From Paraburkholderia sp. IMGN_8 (GTDB lineage: Bacteria; Pseudomonadota; Gammaproteobacteria; Burkholderiales; Burkholderiaceae): 64,000 nucleotides of DNA. The position numbers and the translations under genes are program-made. Positions 19,999 to 28,785 of the stretch are shown here, piece after piece; the stretch's first letter is position 1; the number at the start of each line of letters is the position of its first letter. The stretch covers positions 1,550,001 to 1,614,000 of the forward strand of contig NZ_CP150900.1 in the NCBI RefSeq assembly GCF_038050405.1, read 5' to 3'. Below the pieces are notes generated by a model. It was not told the DNA's origin. It searched no databases and saw only the letters and a program-made list of their open reading frames with translations.

Positions 19999-20781
19999 AT
20001 GAAGTTGAAATCGCTTGTCCTCGCGGGTTTCGCCTGCGCCACCCTGCTTAGCGCAACGACGTCATTCGCGCAGGACAGCACCGCCACCCCATCCGTACCG
20101 ATCAAGAATGTCGTGCTGGTTCACGGGCTGTTTGCGGACGGTTCGAGTTGGCAAAAAGTGATTCCGCTGCTGCAGGCGAAGGGCCTGCACGTGACGTCGG
20201 TGCAGAATCCGACGACCTCGCTCGACGCGGACGTGGACGCGGTCAAGCGCGCGCTTGCGCAACAGGATGGCACGACGCTGCTGGTCGCGCACTCGTACGG
20301 CGGGATGGTGATCAGCCAGACTGGCGATGATCCGAAGGTGGCCGGTCTCGTGTACATTGCCGCGCGTGCGCCGGATGCAGGCGAGGACTATCCGGCGCTG
20401 ACGAAGAAATTCCCGGCCGCGCCCGCATCGGCGGGACTTCAGTGGTCGGCCGACGGCTATGGCAAGCTCTCCGAGCAGGCATTTGTGAAAGACTTCGCCG
20501 GCGATCTACCGACGGCTGAAGCAGAAACGTTATATGCGGTTCAGCAGCCGATTGGCAAGTCGATCGCGACGGCGAAGACGACAGTCGCCGCGTGGCACGA
20601 CAGGCCGACCTGGTACGCGGTGTCGACTGAAGACCGGACCATCAATTCGGATCTCGAGCGCTTCATGGCGAACCGCATGCACGCGCATACAATCGAGCTC
20701 AAGTCGAGCCACGTGTCGCTGCTGTCGCATCCGACCGAGGTGGCGAACCTGATCCTCGAAGCGGCCGGTGTGCAGAAGTAA
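19999..20781 (+). CDS. Exported alpha/beta hydrolase
   Basis: Predicted periplasmic or secreted serine hydrolase of 260 residues. Start MKLKSLVLAGFACATLLSA, preceded by a GGAGAAG site; signal peptide cleaved after SFA. The fold motifs are VVLVHGLFADGSSW (oxyanion region), the nucleophile Ser99 in AHSYGGMV, and His238 in SSHVSLLSHP. Relatives of this sequence type include salicylate/methyl-ester esterase-like hydrolases; the substrate is unknown. The last 28 codons and the stop are part of a 967-base unit that is repeated in tandem immediately downstream, so a second copy of the gene's tail exists at 21662-21748. Confidence 0.85.
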   Translation: MKLKSLVLAGFACATLLSATTSFAQDSTATPSVPIKNVVLVHGLFADGSSWQKVIPLLQAKGLHVTSVQNPTTSLDADVDAVKRALAQQDGTTLLVAHSYGGMVISQTGDDPKVAGLVYIAARAPDAGEDYPALTKKFPAAPASAGLQWSADGYGKLSEQAFVKDFAGDLPTAEAETLYAVQQPIGKSIATAKTTVAAWHDRPTWYAVSTEDRTINSDLERFMANRMHAHTIELKSSHVSLLSHPTEVANLILEAAGVQK

Positions 20782-21661
20782 CGCAATGCTCACATCGCAT
20801 TGGCGCATATAGCACGGGCGGTCAGCTGCTGAAGAGCTTGCAGGCCCAAGGCAACAGTGACGCGGACTTTGGTGAGCGGTTGGCCAAGAACGTCCAGGCA
20901 TGCGTCAGTTCGCCCGTCAGCGTTACCTTCACGTCACGGGCCACCTGCACACGACCAGTTGCCGGAGTGCACGATCCCGCTGCAGCAGGATGCGGTGTTC
21001 GTACAGCCAGCGTTTGAGATCCTGCAGCAGGCTAGTGCGATCCTGTCTGCCCATGATCACGGTTTTGAGCCAGCGTACGACATAGCGACGCTGATGTTCA
21101 GTCATGGGGCCGAAGCCGAGTGCCCGGTACGCGCAGGACTGGTGTTCGATGAGCGTGTCGGTATGGCCGTCGTACAGCGCGTACATCGTGCCCAGATCGG
21201 GCGGCTCGAGACCCAGCTGCTCCCCCGGGTGTTGCCAGAGATTGCGCGGTACGTACTGGCAGGCATCGAGCGTTCGCCCCGTCATGCGCACGAAGCCGAT
21301 ATGCAGCGCAAGCGCGAAGCGGTCAGACGCTTGCGACGCGCATTGATCAACGCGCGCTCCTTCGCGGAGAACGTGAAAAACGTCACCGGTTCGAATTGGT
21401 TCTGGGTATGCGGAATGGAGCGCATACCCAGATATGCCTGCCGCCAGTGCTCCATCGGAATCACTGAGGAACGGGAGAGGGGCTGGTCAGCGTAGCGGGA
21501 AAACCGCCGCAAGGCAACGGACAGACGCCGGAGCACGGCATCATGCGGCTGCGAGCCAGGCGCAAACAGCAACTCTTTGATTTATATAAATATAATATCA
21601 GGAGCGGACCGCCAACCCTTGTCGTGCCTGGAGGTCACTATCCTGGTAAACGGCATCAAAA
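20695..21661. repeat. Tandem 967-bp duplication, copy 1
   Basis: Starts at the GAGCTCAAG inside the hydrolase gene and ends at ...GGCATCAAAA. It contains the hydrolase 3' end (87 bases), a short unassigned segment, and a truncated Tn3-family transposase on the minus strand. Copy 2 follows without a gap. The only difference noticed is G at 21216 here against T at 22183 in copy 2. Confidence 0.95.
20929..21572 (-). pseudogene. Truncated Tn3-family transposase (DUF4158 N-terminal part), copy 1
   Basis: Two overlapping minus-strand frames together give about 180 residues of the N-terminal domain of Tn3-type transposases. The first, from about 21455 (MEHWRQAYLGMRSIPHTQ), runs through FFTFSAKERALINARR; the second continues with RFALALHIGFVRMTGRTLDA, DLGTMYALYDGHTDTLIEHQ and LKRWLYEHRILL. 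A one-base frameshift near 21320-21335 separates them. About 800 residues, including the DDE catalytic domain, are missing, so the protein cannot transpose. Family assignment is by recognition of the sequence pattern. Confidence 0.75.
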
Positions 21662-21748
21662 GAGCTCAAGTCGAGCCACGTGTCGCTGCTGTCGCATCCG
21701 ACCGAGGTGGCGAACCTGATCCTCGAAGCGGCCGGTGTGCAGAAGTAA
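21662..21748 (+). pseudogene. Duplicated 3' end of the alpha/beta hydrolase gene
   Basis: Repeats codons 233-260 and the stop of the hydrolase gene at 19999-20781, including the catalytic-His motif SSHVSLLSHP. It has no start and is a by-product of the tandem duplication. Confidence 0.9.
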
Positions 21749-21895
21749 CGCAATGCTCACATCGCATTGGCGCATATAGCACGGGCGGTCAGCTGCTGAA
21801 GAGCTTGCAGGCCCAAGGCAACAGTGACGCGGACTTTGGTGAGCGGTTGGCCAAGAACGTCCAGGCATGCGTCAGTTCGCCCGTCAGCGTTACCT

Positions 21896-22539
21896 TCACG
21901 TCACGGGCCACCTGCACACGACCAGTTGCCGGAGTGCACGATCCCGCTGCAGCAGGATGCGGTGTTCGTACAGCCAGCGTTTGAGATCCTGCAGCAGGCT
22001 AGTGCGATCCTGTCTGCCCATGATCACGGTTTTGAGCCAGCGTACGACATAGCGACGCTGATGTTCAGTCATGGGGCCGAAGCCGAGTGCCCGGTACGCG
22101 CAGGACTGGTGTTCGATGAGCGTGTCGGTATGGCCGTCGTACAGCGCGTACATCGTGCCCAGATCGGGCGGCTCGAGACCCATCTGCTCCCCCGGGTGTT
22201 GCCAGAGATTGCGCGGTACGTACTGGCAGGCATCGAGCGTTCGCCCCGTCATGCGCACGAAGCCGATATGCAGCGCAAGCGCGAAGCGGTCAGACGCTTG
22301 CGACGCGCATTGATCAACGCGCGCTCCTTCGCGGAGAACGTGAAAAACGTCACCGGTTCGAATTGGTTCTGGGTATGCGGAATGGAGCGCATACCCAGAT
22401 ATGCCTGCCGCCAGTGCTCCATCGGAATCACTGAGGAACGGGAGAGGGGCTGGTCAGCGTAGCGGGAAAACCGCCGCAAGGCAACGGACAGACGCCGGAG
22501 CACGGCATCATGCGGCTGCGAGCCAGGCGCAAACAGCAA
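21896..22539 (-). pseudogene. Truncated Tn3-family transposase, copy 2
   Basis: Identical to copy 1 except for one Leu-to-Met change (GEQMGLEPP instead of GEQLGLEPP) caused by the T at 22183. It has the same frameshift and truncation, so both defects were present before the duplication. Confidence 0.75.
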
Positions 22540-22628
22540 CTCTTTGATTTATATAAATATAATATCAGGAGCGGACCGCCAACCCTTGTCGTGCCTGGAG
22601 GTCACTATCCTGGTAAACGGCATCAAAA

Positions 22629-22989
22629 ACACGGGGACCCCTATGATAGGAATTCGCGCGTACCTTGTTCATCCCCCTTCCTCAGTCAATGGCATGCGTA
22701 TCGAACGCGCATGGTTGGCGGCTCGTGGATCAATGTTGCGTACATTCCGCAAAAGTGCCGATTTGCAGTGCACGCGTCGCGCATATGCTGAGTCAGGCAA
22801 CGCCATTCTGCCTCGAAGCCGGAGCCGCACGTATCGGCATGAACAGAGCGCCCGACCGTATCCAAGATGTCGTTGACGGCCTCCTCGAAGTCAATCTCAA
22901 CAGTTAAGGCTGATGGCTTCGAACCGCTACTGGGCAATAGCCGCTTTGCCGCGCTTTGCACAATTGAAGCTCAACTCGACGACGGTGAC
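22629..22989. other. Unassigned stretch between the repeat and the IS66 relic
   Basis: 361 bases with short frames in several registers and no recognisable product. Probably decayed mobile-element sequence. Confidence 0.4.
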
Positions 22990-23493
22990 CTACGGATAGA
23001 CGAAGGCGAGCACGCCCAGATAGAAAATCAAGATTGCTATCGGTGAATACTTTGCTTCCAAGATCACGTGGGAGTCCACTAGGCGCAATATCGACGGGGA
23101 GACCACACCACTGATGCGCAGGCGCGCGTGGTCGAACTCGACTCGGCAGATCCCACCATCAGTCGCCGGAGCCGATGTCGGTGGTACGGAGCGCGGATTT
23201 GAAACATCGTCGATGACCGTTACGGGCAGCAACGGTGTTTGCGGTTCCTGCTGCGATATGAGAGCCGTGTGTGTCGCACCGTTGGCAAACCAAAGGCACG
23301 GTGGAGATATTGACGGCGCTACTTGGGCGGCAGATTGGCGTTGATCTCGTTCTGCCGGGCGATCAACGCGACCGACGCTTGGCTGGAAGGATTGCCCCGC
23401 AAGCCGCCGCTTGAACTCCATCGGGAAGTTCGGCCGCTTGTACGGATCACTATTGCCACGTCCTCTCAATACGCGTTCCACTTTGGTGCCCAC
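22990..23493 (-). pseudogene. Relic of IS66-family accessory protein TnpA
   Basis: The N-terminal part reads RGRGNSDPYKRPNFPMEFKR then RLAGQSFQPSV, the start typical of the IS66 Orf1/TnpA family (helix-turn-helix DNA-binding protein). The middle is scrambled: the expected helix-turn-helix continuation is lost after RPAERDQRQ. The C-terminal part, LLPVTVIDDV and GGICRVEFDHARLRISG, again fits the family. TnpB and TnpC are absent. The mix of matching ends and a garbled middle implies compensating frameshifts or an internal rearrangement. Confidence 0.65.
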
Positions 23494-23516
23494 AATGTGA
23501 TTTGGTGGGCACCAAA
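23482..23516. repeat. 12-bp perfect inverted repeat
   Basis: TTTGGTGCCCAC (23482-23493) and GTGGGCACCAAA (23505-23516) with an 11-base spacer. It lies just upstream of the IS66 relic and 45 bases beyond the 3' end of the quinone oxidoreductase gene. No T-tract beyond AAAA is present on either side. It may be an operator, a weak bidirectional terminator or an element end. Confidence 0.6.
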
Positions 23517-23560
23517 ATGGCCAAGCTGGTCAGCTACGCAGGATGCATCGCTTACCATCT

Positions 23561-24481
23561 TTACCCCGGCGGCACGAGAACAACCTTACCACCGCTGTGC
23601 CGGCTAGCGAGCGCGCGCTGGGCATTTGCAGCTTCGCGGAGCGGAAACGTTTGTGCGACGATCACGCGGAGTTTTCCGTCGTCGATAAGCTGTGCGAGAC
23701 GCCTCAGAACATCGGGTTCCTGGCGCGCAAACACGGTGACGATCTCCGGTCCCGCATCCGCCACCGAGCAGACGCGCGCGTCCGCGCGATTCGCTGTTGC
23801 TGTCGCACGCAGAGTTCCGTGTCCGACGCAGTCGAGCACAGCTGTGACGCCTTCCGGCACGATTTGCCGGATCCGTCCAACTAGGCCTTCGCCATATTCG
23901 ACCGGTTCGACGCCCAATGTTCGAAGCAAATCGTGATTGCTCATGGCCGCAGTGCCAATGACACGCGCGGCTGCATTTCGAGCGAGTTGGGCTGCCAACA
24001 AGCCAACGCCACCGCTCGCACCGTGAATCAGCACGACATCTTGCGGCGTGACCGCCAGTGTCTGAACGATAGCGCGATAGGCGGTGAGCCCCGCCAGCGG
24101 CAAACCGGCAGATTCTTCCCATGACGCCTTAACGGGCTTTCGGACCACAGCGTGGACCGGCACGGCGACCATTTCGGCGTAGCCGCCATGATGCAGAATT
24201 TCCTCGCGGATATAGGAGATCACCTCGTCACCTGGGACGAACTCGTTGACGCCTGGACCCACGGCGTCAATGACTCCGGCGACATCCCATCCAGGTATAA
24301 CGGGAAACCACGCAGACGTATGGGTTTCGCCAAGTCCGGCCTGCAACGCGATGTCCGCGGGATTGAGCGCCGCAGCCTTAACACGAATCAGGACGCTGTT
24401 CTGGCTCAGTTTGGGATCGGGGACCTCACGATAGTCGAGCACCTCGGGTCCACCAAATCGGTCATAAACGATTGCTTTCAC
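23561..24481 (-). CDS. NADPH:quinone oxidoreductase-like protein (MDR superfamily)
   Basis: Cytoplasmic medium-chain reductase/dehydrogenase of 306 residues. N-terminal GroES-like domain: MKAIVYDRFGGPEVLDYREV, LIRVKAAALNPAD, GWDVAGVIDAVG. Rossmann domain: IHGASGGVGLLAAQLAR (NADP-binding). The catalytic-zinc ligands of alcohol dehydrogenases are not evident, so it is a zinc-free quinone- or enone-reductase type. It follows the SnoaL-like gene on the same strand by 9 bases, so the two are co-transcribed, and both diverge from an Rrf2 regulator. This arrangement suggests regulated handling of a reactive quinone or unsaturated carbonyl compound; the substrate is not known. Confidence 0.85.
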   Translation of the reverse strand: MKAIVYDRFGGPEVLDYREVPDPKLSQNSVLIRVKAAALNPADIALQAGLGETHTSAWFPVIPGWDVAGVIDAVGPGVNEFVPGDEVISYIREEILHHGGYAEMVAVPVHAVVRKPVKASWEESAGLPLAGLTAYRAIVQTLAVTPQDVVLIHGASGGVGLLAAQLARNAAARVIGTAAMSNHDLLRTLGVEPVEYGEGLVGRIRQIVPEGVTAVLDCVGHGTLRATATANRADARVCSVADAGPEIVTVFARQEPDVLRRLAQLIDDGKLRVIVAQTFPLREAANAQRALASRHSGGKVVLVPPG

Positions 24482-24490
24482 CGACGCACC

Positions 24491-24964
24491 TCAAAACGCT
24501 ACGGGCAGATCAAGAATGATCTGGAGGGTTTCAATCATCCAACGACCATCAACCTGCTTTAGGGTAGGGCGATAGTAGCCGGACTCAATCGGCTTCACCG
24601 TCCCCTGTGCGCCCGACGCACCCGCCGGCCACCCACCCTCCGGCTTCAAGTCGCCGACAACGTTATAGACGATGAACTGTGCATCGAGGGTCGCAGTGTC
24701 GCCTTCGACGTTGATGATTGCGTCGTGCGTGGTGTGGTGGCTCCAACCCCTTGGCGGGTGCGGTTTCATCATGTTTGTGACTGCATTCGCAATCGCCTCG
24801 CGTCCCACGAGTTCGCCAAGCGATTGCGGGGTGCCCCCGTCGTTGTAGAACATCGTTACCTTGCCTTCCGTAAGGAATAACTCGGCCATCGCCGTTCCGT
24901 CTCGCCTATCGGCCGCACGAACGTAACGAGCCAAAACCTTCGCGATGTCGTAGTCCACTGACAT
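24491..24964 (-). CDS. SnoaL/NTF2-like protein
   Basis: 157 residues with the NTF2-like layout: N-terminal helices (IAKVLARYVRAADRRDGTAM), a strand region with ITNMMKPHPPRGWSHHTTHD-like residues, and the strand pair ending GRWMIETLQIILDLPVAF. Members of this fold include ketosteroid isomerase-like enzymes and small cyclases, but also proteins with no known activity. Start at 24964 (MSVDYDIAK): a GAGG site lies about 9 bases upstream, better placed than for the Met three codons earlier. It is the first gene of a pair with the quinone oxidoreductase gene. Confidence 0.8.
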   Translation of the reverse strand: MSVDYDIAKVLARYVRAADRRDGTAMAELFLTEGKVTMFYNDGGTPQSLGELVGREAIANAVTNMMKPHPPRGWSHHTTHDAIINVEGDTATLDAQFIVYNVVGDLKPEGGWPAGASGAQGTVKPIESGYYRPTLKQVDGRWMIETLQIILDLPVAF

Positions 24965-25059
24965 GAATTCCATCCTCTTATAAAATGAGCTTATGAAAAG
25001 CATATATGGCTTGAGTCGTAAATGCAACTTTGAAAGGCGCATATTTTGATGCAAAGGAA

Positions 25060-25524
25060 ATGCTTGTGATAGATGTTCGGTTTCCAACCGCTCTGCAGTT
25101 GATGTTGAGTCTCGCTTTGGCGAGATCCGTCCGGGCTGAGCCCGTCAGTTCGACGCGCCTCGCCGAGGGCGTGGGGTCACATCCAACCTTCGTCCGGCGC
25201 CTGCTGGTGCCGCTGATCGAAACGGGACTGGTAACTTCCAGCATGGGCCGCGCCGGCGGCTTGGCGTTGGGAAGACCGTCTGAAGAGATCACGTTGTGCG
25301 ACGTCTACGATGCGGTGATGGGGGAGAAAGAACTGTGGCCACCGCGCAGCGATTTTCCTCATCAGTGTCTCGTTAGTTCGAACTTCAGTGCTTTCTTTGG
25401 CAATCTTGCTGCCGAGGTGGACGCCCAGGTTCGAGCGGCACTCGCACGCCAGACACTGGCCGAGAGTTTGGCTATGCTGGGCAAGCTGGATCAGGAGCGT
25501 GCATCCGCAACAACGGGTGCGTGA
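25060..25524 (+). CDS. Rrf2-family transcriptional regulator
   Basis: 154 residues. The winged-helix N-terminus is typical: FPTALQLMLSLALA, SSTRLAEGVGSHPTFVRRLL (recognition region) and GLVTSSMGRAGGLALGRP (wing). Only two cysteines are present in the region where IscR and NsrR have the three-Cys iron-sulfur cluster (TLCDVY and HQCLVSS), so it probably senses through another mechanism, such as thiol oxidation. The start is the ATG at 25060; a TTG at 25030 is in frame but less likely. The gene is divergent from the SnoaL-quinone reductase pair and probably regulates it. Confidence 0.82.
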   Translation: MLVIDVRFPTALQLMLSLALARSVRAEPVSSTRLAEGVGSHPTFVRRLLVPLIETGLVTSSMGRAGGLALGRPSEEITLCDVYDAVMGEKELWPPRSDFPHQCLVSSNFSAFFGNLAAEVDAQVRAALARQTLAESLAMLGKLDQERASATTGA

Positions 25525-25593
25525 TCGCCGCTCGTTTCTCTTGGCAGGCTCTTCACAACTCAAACGGATGTGTATGCAACTTCGTCATACAAC

Positions 25594-26535
25594 TTAGCGA
25601 ATGACCATCCCGTTTCCAACACCTGCCGTCCAATGATTGCGCAACAGATTTTGCAATAAGGGCACGGTCTGATTAAGCAAGGGTCCGCCCGGACGCTGCG
25701 CCGATGTCGCTATCCATAGCGTAGTTTCCAGAGTCGGTTGGCGGATGGGACGCACGTGGAAATCATTCTCGTGTCCGCTCGAGCGAACCGCTTTGAGCGA
25801 CAGTATCGCGTGTACGCCTTCGTCGCGGACGAGAGTCAGGATCGCCGGGATGCTTTCGATTTCGAGCGCGATGCGTGGTTTCAGCGACGCCTGCGCCATC
25901 GTCGCTTCGACCAACATGCGGATAGAGTGCGGCCGGCTTGGCATCACGAGATTTCGCTCAGCGACTTCTGCCAGGCTGATTTCATCATGGAGTGATGCAT
26001 CGGCTGACGATGTATCGGTTCCGCGGCCGGATACCAGATAAAGCTGCTCGTTGAGTACTGGGGCCAACTCAACCCCCGAAGAAGTGGGGACGGTATAAAC
26101 CACGGCGCAGTCGGCGCGGCCGATTGTCAGCCATTCCAGCACGTAAGTGGACAACCCCTCAAGCACGCAAAGTGTCGCCTTGGGGAAGCGGTCGCGAAAG
26201 GTCCTTACCAGCGGAGCCGTCAGAGTAAGGCTCACGCTTGGCGGTAGCGCCACAACAAGGCGTCCCGTCGAGGCGCCTCGACCTTCCTCCATGTCGAGCT
26301 GGGCGCGTTCGATTTGTGCCAGAACGCTACGGCCGTGCTCCAGAAAACGCTTGCCAGCTTCGGTCAAGGTCACCCCCCGACCGTTACGTTCCAAAAGTGC
26401 CTGGCGAAATTCCACTTCCAACGCCCGCACCTGCCGGCTGAGCACCGGCTGCGCGACGGAAAGGAAATTCGAAGCCCGGGTAAAGCTTCCCAGCTCTGCG
26501 ACATGGACGAAAGATTCAAGTTGTCGAAGCTCCAT
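25594..26535 (-). CDS. LysR-type regulator of the protocatechuate 4,5-cleavage operon
   Basis: 313 residues. Helix-turn-helix at 1-60 (MELRQLESFVHVAELGSFTR, then QPVLSRQVRALE) and a periplasmic-binding-like effector domain from about 90 (GRLVVALPPSVSLTLTAPLV). It is divergent from ligU with a 115-base intergenic region, the normal layout for a LysR protein that controls the neighbouring operon. By position it is the counterpart of LigR/PmdR-type regulators; the effector would be protocatechuate or an early ring-cleavage product, which is inference. It resembles the second LysR protein at 34566-35507, especially in the TEAGxRxL region. Confidence 0.88.
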   Translation of the reverse strand: MELRQLESFVHVAELGSFTRASNFLSVAQPVLSRQVRALEVEFRQALLERNGRGVTLTEAGKRFLEHGRSVLAQIERAQLDMEEGRGASTGRLVVALPPSVSLTLTAPLVRTFRDRFPKATLCVLEGLSTYVLEWLTIGRADCAVVYTVPTSSGVELAPVLNEQLYLVSGRGTDTSSADASLHDEISLAEVAERNLVMPSRPHSIRMLVEATMAQASLKPRIALEIESIPAILTLVRDEGVHAILSLKAVRSSGHENDFHVRPIRQPTLETTLWIATSAQRPGGPLLNQTVPLLQNLLRNHWTAGVGNGMVIR

Positions 26536-26650
26536 GACAATCTCCGGAATTGCATTTTATGCATATCTAATATGTCGGATATGTCATTGCAGAATGTCAG
26601 ATAATGTAAAAAAATACAAGCACATCAACGGAGCCAGGTCGATAAATTCC
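26536..26650. promoter_or_regulatory. Divergent control region lysR / ligU
   Basis: AT-rich 115-base region. Two direct ATATGTC repeats at 26570-26576 and 26579-26585 (9-base period), an AATGTC nearby, and a GCATATCTAATATG segment that could hold a T-N11-A LysR box. No exact consensus was found. Confidence 0.5.
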
Positions 26651-27760
26651 ATGCAACACCCCATATCCTGCCTATTCATGCGTGGCGGCACGTCGCGTGG
26701 GCCATTCTTCGACGCGGCCGACCTTCCGGTCAATGTGGTTGCGCGCGACCGCGTACTGCTCAATGTGATGGGGTCCCCTGACCCGCGTCAGATCGACGGC
26801 CTGGGTGGGGCGCACCCACTCACCAGCAAGGTCGGAATCGTGGGTCGTAGCAGCCGGCCCGGCATCGATCTGGAGTTCCTGTTCGCGCAACTGCAGCCGG
26901 ACAGCGATACGGTCGACACGACGCCCAACTGCGGCAACATGCTTGCGGCTGTCGTGCCGTTCGCACTGGAAACCGGTCTGGCGACGGCGCAGGGTGACGT
27001 CACCACGTTACGTGTCCTGACAATTAACACCAACATGGCATGCGATGTCAGCGTGCAAACGCCGAATGGGCGGCTGCGTTACGACGGAGACGCACGCATC
27101 GATGGCGTGCCCGGCACGGCGGCGCCGATCTCGATCAACTTCCTCGATACGGCGGGCTCGGTTTGTTCAGGTCTGTTGCCGACGGGGCAGGTCCGTAACC
27201 GTGTTCAGCTCGATGCGACCTCCGCGATTGATGTCACCTGCATCGACAACGGCATGCCGATGGTGTTGCTGCGTGCCGATGCAGTTGGTCGTACCGGCCA
27301 GGAGTCGGTCTGGGAACTGAATGCGGATATTGAGCTGAAGTCCATGCTCGAAGCGCTGCGTCTGCGTTGTGGCGAGTTGATGGGCCTTGGCGACGTAACG
27401 TCGAAAACCTATCCGAAGATGTGTCTGATCGCCGCCCCAATTTCAGGGGGGAGTCTGGCGACACGCTGCTTCATCCCGCATGTGTGCCATGACGCGATTG
27501 GCGTGCTGGCCGCGGTTACCGTCGCCACCGCCTGCGTGCTCGAAGGCAGTATCGCTCAGGGTCTGGCATCGGTGCCGCCCAGCGCAATCAAGCAGATCTC
27601 GGTCGAACATCCGTCAGGCGAATTCAGCGTCGAGCTGGAGACCGATCCAGCCAATCCTCAGACAGTGCAGCGTGCAGCGCTGCTGCGAACCGCGCGATTG
27701 ATCATGCGCGGCGAAGTCATGGTGAGTGATTCCGTATTTATGAAAGGAGATGCAACGTGA
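26651..27760 (+). CDS. ligU: 4-oxalomesaconate tautomerase (PrpF-like)
   Basis: Isomerises the keto/enol or allylic forms of 4-oxalomesaconate so that the hydratase can act. 369 residues of the PrpF/DAP-epimerase-like fold, with FMRGGTSRGPFFDAADLP near the start, TTPNCGNMLAAVVPFALE around residue 92, and GGSLATRCFIPHVCHDAIGV near residue 275. The start at 26651 (MQHPISCLFMRGG) begins at the conserved domain; the frame is open far upstream but overlaps the LysR gene. It is the first gene of the operon and overlaps ligJ by 4 bases. In Comamonas the same gene is pmdU, in Pseudomonas galD. Confidence 0.88.
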   Translation: MQHPISCLFMRGGTSRGPFFDAADLPVNVVARDRVLLNVMGSPDPRQIDGLGGAHPLTSKVGIVGRSSRPGIDLEFLFAQLQPDSDTVDTTPNCGNMLAAVVPFALETGLATAQGDVTTLRVLTINTNMACDVSVQTPNGRLRYDGDARIDGVPGTAAPISINFLDTAGSVCSGLLPTGQVRNRVQLDATSAIDVTCIDNGMPMVLLRADAVGRTGQESVWELNADIELKSMLEALRLRCGELMGLGDVTSKTYPKMCLIAAPISGGSLATRCFIPHVCHDAIGVLAAVTVATACVLEGSIAQGLASVPPSAIKQISVEHPSGEFSVELETDPANPQTVQRAALLRTARLIMRGEVMVSDSVFMKGDAT

Positions 27761-28785
27761 TCATCGATTGCCATGGCCATTACACAACGGCGCCCAAGGC
27801 ACTGGAAGAGTGGCGTAACCGCCAGATTGCCGCTTTGAAAGACCCGGCTCAGCAACCACGGGTCGCTGAACTGAACATCAGCGACGACGAACTTCGCGAA
27901 TCTATTGCCGCTAACCAGTTGAAAAAAATGCAGGAGCGTGGCAGTGACCTGACGATTTTCTCTCCACGTGCCAGTTTCATGGCGCACCACGTCGGTAACT
28001 TTGAGACCAGCGCGACCTGGGCCGCGATTTGCAATGAGCTTTGCTATCGGGTCTCGCAACTGTTCCCCGAGAACTTTATCGGTGCCGCCATGCTGCCGCA
28101 GTCCCCGGGCGTTGATCCGAAGACCTGTATTCCGGAACTGGAGAGGTGCGTCAAGGAGTACGGCTTTGTTGGAATCAACCTGAACCCTGACCCTTCGGGC
28201 GGTCATTGGACCTCGCCGCCACTGTCGGATCGCCACTGGTATCCCATCTACGAGAAGATGGTCGAATACGATATCCCGGCGATGGTGCATGTTTCGACCA
28301 GTTGCAATGCCTGTTTCCACACCACGGGCGCCCATTACCTGAACGCCGATACCACAGCGTTCATGCAGTGCCTGACCTCAGACCTGTTCAAGGATTTCCC
28401 TGAGTTGAAGTTCGTGATCCCACACGGCGGCGGCGCGGTGCCGTACCACTGGGGCCGCTTCCGCGGACTTGCACAGGAGTTGAAAAAGCCGTTGTTGAAG
28501 GAGCATTTGCTCAACAACATCTTCTTTGACACATGTGTCTATCACCAGCCCGGCGTTGATCTGCTGACCAAGGTGATACCGGTCGACAACATCCTCTTTG
28601 CAAGCGAGATGATCGGTGCCGTACGTGGCATCGACCCCGAGACCGGCTTCTATTTTGATGACACCAGGCGATACATCGAAGCCTCGGCCAATCTGTCACC
28701 GGAAGACCGGCATAAGGTTTACGAAGGCAATGCCCGGCGAGTTTACCCGCGCCTCGACGCAGCACTGAAACGGAAGGGACTGTGA
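27757..28785 (+). CDS. ligJ: 4-oxalomesaconate hydratase
   Basis: Hydrates 4-oxalomesaconate to 4-carboxy-4-hydroxy-2-oxoadipate. 342 residues of the amidohydrolase/ACMSD-like superfamily: metal-binding [11 protein letters not shown] at the N-terminus, then [15 protein letters not shown] residues, [16 protein letters not shown] with a catalytic His, and [20 protein letters not shown]. The start is a GTG overlapping the ligU stop (GTGA), with an AAAGGAGA site 8 bases upstream, so translation is coupled. It matches LigJ/PmdE of the protocatechuate 4,5-pathway in length and motifs. Confidence 0.92.
   Translation: MIIDCHGHYTTAPKALEEWRNRQIAALKDPAQQPRVAELNISDDELRESIAANQLKKMQERGSDLTIFSPRASFMAHHVGNFETSATWAAICNELCYRVSQLFPENFIGAAMLPQSPGVDPKTCIPELERCVKEYGFVGINLNPDPSGGHWTSPPLSDRHWYPIYEKMVEYDIPAMVHVSTSCNACFHTTGAHYLNADTTAFMQCLTSDLFKDFPELKFVIPHGGGAVPYHWGRFRGLAQELKKPLLKEHLLNNIFFDTCVYHQPGVDLLTKVIPVDNILFASEMIGAVRGIDPETGFYFDDTRRYIEASANLSPEDRHKVYEGNARRVYPRLDAALKRKGL

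Larger units (their letters stand above)
21662..22628. repeat. Tandem 967-bp duplication, copy 2
   Basis: Directly abuts copy 1. Its left end repeats the last 28 codons of the hydrolase gene without the rest of the gene, which shows that the unit was copied from copy 1 outward. It ends at ...GGCATCAAAA, followed by ACACGGGG. Confidence 0.95.

Noticed and set aside
20695..22628. CRISPR-like or satellite interpretation of the repeats
   Set aside because: Only two units of 967 bases with gene fragments inside; no short spaced repeats.
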